Origin: Trileptium ribeirensis
Taxonomy: Eukaryota; Nematoda; Enoplea; Enoplida; Thoracostomopsidae
Assembly (NCBI GenBank): GCA_030248225.1
Contig: JASANE010020197.1
Coordinates: 1-64,000, forward strand
Reading direction: 5' to 3'
DNA: 64,000 nt
Positions 59,860-64,000 of this stretch are shown piece by piece; position 1 is the first letter of the stretch; each line of letters starts with the position of its first letter. A program made the position numbers and the translations under genes. Under the pieces are notes generated by a model, which was not told the origin of the DNA, made no database searches, and saw only the letters and a program-made list of their open reading frames with translations.

Positions 59860-61270
59860 GCGATCAGAAATCGGTGGAGCGGGATCCCGACATCAATTTG
59901 TGTGCAATTTGTTATTGCTATAAAATAAAACTGTGTTGTTATCATCATGTATATGTACAATCACGCTCTACCAGCCCGAAGTGCGCGGGGTGATATCGCA
60001 TTACAACGGAACTTTCACTATACCTATAGGTATACGGTCACCCCACAAGCGGAAATGTACAATGTTGTGGCGTATTATTAATGTATAGTGACACGGCGTA
60101 AAGAGATAAGGGGTGCGCATTTGGATCGGCTGGGGACATGGGCCGGACTACTATATTCTTGATTTCGGTGCCCCAAAGACAATCCCAGTGCACACTACCA
60201 TCAGGCGAAATGATATCAAGGGTATAAGCTATTTTGTGCATGTATTAATGTGTTATATCATGCGTACCAGGGCGGATCGTATTGCAACATGGAGCCTTTA
60301 TAAAATCGGGCCAGAGACATTTTGGTGGCAATTTCGAACTCGGAGACCCGCGATGGTATGCACGGTGTGTACATAAATTGTTATAGCACAGCAAGTGCCG
60401 AGAATAACCTGTTATATTAGTGGTTCATTTGACAAAATTCGACAGAACGAACCATTTTAATAGAGCTAGATCAGCCCGTAAATTCTAACTTTTCATGCCA
60501 TAACAGAAGTCGGGATTATTGAACTATCACTGGGGTCCATAGGCGTTCCGAAATTATGCAGTTGGGTCAACCTATCCCTTTCCCGCATGTCCTTAGGGAC
60601 CCTTCAGCCCAACGTTTAAACATTAGAATTTTAAAGCCCTGAATCAAAATCAACCGAACCAAAACTTCCTGATTTTTCGAACTCCACACCCCCACGGGTC
60701 TCAATCCTAACTATTTCACCGTGAACCGGGACCGCCCACCTCTGCGGATTCGCACAGGACCCTATAACTCTGTCGGGACCTAGAATTTTATCACTTTCCA
60801 CGCACAAAACGGCCTCTGACGGGCAACCTATTGGAGACAAACTAAATGTCAGGTTCTTATCAGTAGGCGACCACCCCCGGCCGCCTAGTCCTCTCTGTTT
60901 GCCGAGAATTTAAAAACCGCATCAATATCTTTATTAATTCCAAGCGCCTGAAGCGCTTTTATATTTTGCCAGAAATGTAACCTCGCTCCGACCATCGCGA
61001 GGTTTTGTTGTTTTTCTTGTCATGTAGCAGTATAGCTGGGCATCAAAGGACACGCGCTCGCGGTCCACTCTCGTTAGCATAATGTTTTGACCAGATTGAT
61101 GGCTTGTTATCGGCGAGCTTGGTGTCGCTAATGTTTTTCTGGTACGCGATGTGTATTTACGATGTGAATAATTTTGGAGTGTTTCTTTGGTACGCGCTGC
61201 TCATAAGCGTTTTGTATAATTAATTGTTGTAATGGCTATTTTCAAGCTTAATTTTGTAAATTTTAAAAGT
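59860..61270. other. Non-coding DNA downstream of the gypsy fragment
   Basis: May contain the 3' part or LTR of the gypsy element, but no LTR borders or polypurine tract were identified. A small perfect palindrome CCTATAGG lies near 60,022. Confidence 0.3.
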
Positions 61271-61287
61271 TTAGGAAATATAGAGAA

Positions 61288-61360
61288 AGGGGGCTGAACC
61301 GGGGTATAAAAGGAGACTGTCCGTTTTTGCATCGGGACCAGTCGAGATCAGCTTCTGACA
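61288..61360 (+). promoter_or_regulatory. TATA-type promoter-like site
   Basis: GGGTATAAAAGGAGAC at 61,302-61,317 is a strong TATA box. It is followed about 25 bp later by an initiator-like GACCAGTCGAGATCAGC near 61,337. The G+C-rich surroundings and lack of a following gene suggest an LTR or transposon promoter. Confidence 0.45.
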
Positions 61361-61379
61361 AGTCTGGCTGTTGTCGCCG

Positions 61380-63960
61380 TTAATATGATTTTGGTCTCCT
61401 ATAGTTTACCACATTTTCTATTTTGGCTTTTTGTTTGTCCAGAGAGGTGTCTGGCCGTTCCTCCACGGTGGAGAGCCTCGCCTGGCATTTTAGTTTGTTT
61501 TCAATCACAAAGGGCCTCCCTTTGCGAGCGTTGGGGTGTCGGAAGAATGCCGCGCGCGCTCGTAAAGGTCCTGCCCCCACTAAATTCTGGAAAATGAACT
61601 GAATTAAAAGCTAAAATTGCATCCCGCCGCGTGCTCGACTGGTTCTCCACCTGTCGGGCGGTCACCTGAGTATTTTCTAGTTGGGCCGACGGGTGTCAAC
61701 ATTTTTGCAAAATTCGAGTCATTAGGTCTAAGGAGAAGGCGCAAGGGCACAAAATCCACAGCTTCGCGTTTTTTCTGGTCAAAAGAAAAGTTTCTTTATA
61801 TTTAGCCGGAAAGTAACACAGGAGCCAATTTTACGCTTTTGCTAGGGAGAAAATCTATTCTAGGGAGAAAATAAAAAGGGGGTGAGGGAGGTTTTACATG
61901 TGTGCTAGAGAAAGAAACCTAGGGAAATCACGAACGGGGAGGGAGTCGCGATCACCGTCTCGGTTTTACAGCATCGAAAAGCCCACCAATAAATTAATTT
62001 GACGAGTGTGTATTTTCAACATGGTCTTAACCTTGGAGTTAAAGATTCCCCCAGCGACTGGCACCCGCAATAATGAACCTCTGGGTACATAGGGATAAAG
62101 CTTTAGATTGAATAGAAGGAAAGACAGGACGTGGTCGTTTGTACGAGGTGTCAAGAGTTAGGTTTTATTTCGTACGCCAAGGCTATTCCTTCAGGGGTTT
62201 GTAGGGTGGTTCCAGTGATGCAAACGACCGCGGAATTGGTAAGAATAACGTTTTACGGAGCGCCCACAAGGAATTAGAAGAGGTGGATCGACGACCAGCC
62301 ACGAGAACTGGTTCGCTATTACAAGTTAGTGTGTATCGCTCCCTTGTGACGGGGATCTAGCTTCTGCGTCACTCCGTAATTACTTACGCCGCGCTCGCAT
62401 GCAGGTTTTTTGAAGGGGCTCGCTTCGAAACCTTCAAAATTCCAACATGCCTCGCTAGAAAAAAGCAACCCTCTGAAAGACAAGAACAGGCTCCTGGGGG
62501 CAGCTCCCCAGTGCCCCAAAATATTAAGTTTACGCTCTTAGCGAGGCTAAGTAGGCTTGTTTAGGGGACCTTTAAGTTGTCTCCGCGCCTGGGACAATAG
62601 GGCATTTAAGCCTAGGGTTCAGAATAATATTAAGCTAATGAGTTAAAGGCGGGTCAGCCTTATTACCTGCGAACAGGCCTAAGGGGTGACCCTCCCTCAG
62701 GGGGACCTCCGTACGATTAGATACGTGGGCCAGAATACGGGCCTGGCCGAACTCCCTGGTAAACCCGCCGGCAGCCTGTTAAGCTAAGCGATTCCCTTAG
62801 GTCAGCTAGCAGTTCACCGGGGAGTCGTGGAAGCTGGGGTTGTCCGGGCACCACACCAAGAAAATGGTGGTGCAGCTGGGATCCCTTAGGGTCAGAACTC
62901 GTACTAGTACATATAAGTGGGGGCCACGCCGTGAGGCATAATACGGCCACGGAGGGTATCTTTAAGTTAGGAAGGAAAACTAGGGAGTTTAGTTTTGTGG
63001 GGAGCATACCGAGGAGTTATATTCCAGGTCGTTGTACCTCTCGTTCCATATCAGGCTGACCATGCTTTATTCCGAGGGATGAGGTCTAGAATAGATACTA
63101 CATGCCATAGTGGATTTATAGAAATAGCTTTGTGTAACCTCTCTTTGCGGAATGATATACGTGCTATCAAAGTTTGTTAAACGTGCTGTTAGCGATAGGA
63201 AGGCTCCCATGTGCTATGGGCTCGATTTTAGCTAGCTAGAGTCCCGCTGAGTTCGATTATCGAATTATTGATCAACCCACAGGGGTCGCTGCTCTGGAGT
63301 CCGAGCTACTGTCGAGTCCATTAGACCGTGTGAGTCTTGCATCAATCTGGAATGAAACGACGGGCCGTTGCGCGGCGTTAGCGAGAATAAAGGTGTTCAT
63401 CAGGAGATGTCGGTTTGGTGTTTAGCATACTGTATGTGATTGATGACTGAAATGCTCTGTTACTGGGCATTCCACTGTTATTCGCCGAATCGTACGAGAG
63501 TGAACGGTAAAACAAAAAACTGTGTTCGGTGTCAGCGTCGGATCATATTGTTCGTAGTCTTTGATCATACAGTCATCGAGGCCCCGTGATTTGGGTACAT
63601 CGTCGAGTCGACAGAATCGAACTATCGCTAACAGTGTCTATCAAAATAAACCAATGGTCAGTATATAAATTATCTTTGTTCTATGATAAACTAATTGTAT
63701 TGATTGTTAACGATTGCGAAGTGCATTGTTACACTTTTATTTCTGTGCTATAAATGTCGGATAGCTCCAGCTTAATCATTTTAAAGCGTTGTATAGCCGT
63801 TTGCATGTACCTCCGAGCACGGAAGCCAGTTGGGTTGTTTTGACATACGGTGACTGTGAGGAAAGATTCAGTGATCTTCAAATTGCTTTTAGCCCCAAAT
63901 CTGATAACTACGACGCATAAAGTTTGGTTATTTGGTCTACCCATTAAGTGAGTAACCCCG
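61380..63960. other. GC-richer non-coding region
   Basis: Several GC-rich blocks (62,450-62,960) and many short frames. None shows a protein signature. It could be an LTR-element body that has lost coding capacity, but I see no proof. The sequence is not recognisable rRNA. Confidence 0.3.
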
Positions 63961-64000
63961 TTTGTATAAGTGAGGATTGTAGTTGGCGAAGTACTTACGG

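Noticed and set aside
62600..63000. rRNA-like GC-rich block
   Set aside because: Despite the impression of rRNA-like phrases, no conserved 18S, 28S or mitochondrial rRNA stretch could be recognised.

Overview
The window is eukaryotic, repeat-dominated DNA, most likely from an invertebrate animal. The reasons are spliced coding fragments with GT..AG borders, a pogo/Tigger transposase gene with introns, RTE-like and CR1/jockey-like LINE reverse transcriptases, tRNA-derived SINE-like boxes, a hAT-type MITE family with 8-bp target duplications, a decayed Ty3/gypsy integrase and long satellite arrays. No prokaryote-style operon, CRISPR array or intact rRNA was seen. The LINE style resembles families common in flatworms and other lophotrochozoans, but the species cannot be fixed from sequence alone. 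The supplied open frames often begin at non-ATG codons, so starts given here are my own reading.

Layout. (1) 1-17,937 is a giant inverted repeat: left arm 1-8,611, spacer 8,612-9,342, right arm 9,343-17,937. The left arm is cut by the window edge, so the palindrome may be longer. Each arm carries two decayed RTE-like LINEs, one hAT-type MITE and several exon-like coding fragments; the two arms have decayed differently. (2) 17.9-25.6 kb is mostly unique AT-rich DNA with one convincing two-exon fragment of an unknown gene (20,483-19,106, minus), a ~175-bp tandem repeat, a tRNA-like SINE and a hairpin element. (3) 26.2-40.7 kb has three more MITE copies (one interrupted by a LINE tail), candidate exons near 29-31.5 kb, a CR1-like RT fragment, a second SINE-like unit, and low-complexity coding-like DNA with a short-unit repeat. 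(4) 33.3-36.1, 41.1-42.0 and 46.9-49.0 kb share an unclassified repeat family with tandem hairpin modules. (5) 42,043-46,482 is a nearly complete pogo/Tigger DNA transposon, inactivated by a stop and frameshifts. (6) 50.3-59.9 kb: Ty3/gypsy-like fragments at both ends, and between them a 1.4-kb GGGAAA-type octamer array and a 5.5-kb ~400-bp satellite that reverses orientation at about 57.8 kb. (7) 60-64 kb is more GC-rich, non-coding, with one TATA-type promoter-like site.

There is no pathway here. Most of what can be read is a history of nested transposition, inverted duplication and satellite growth, with a few candidate host exons between. The best candidates for something not yet described are the 8.6-kb palindrome with arm-specific decay of exons, the six-frame-open G-rich octamer array next to a reversing satellite inside gypsy-like remains, and the hairpin-module repeat family.
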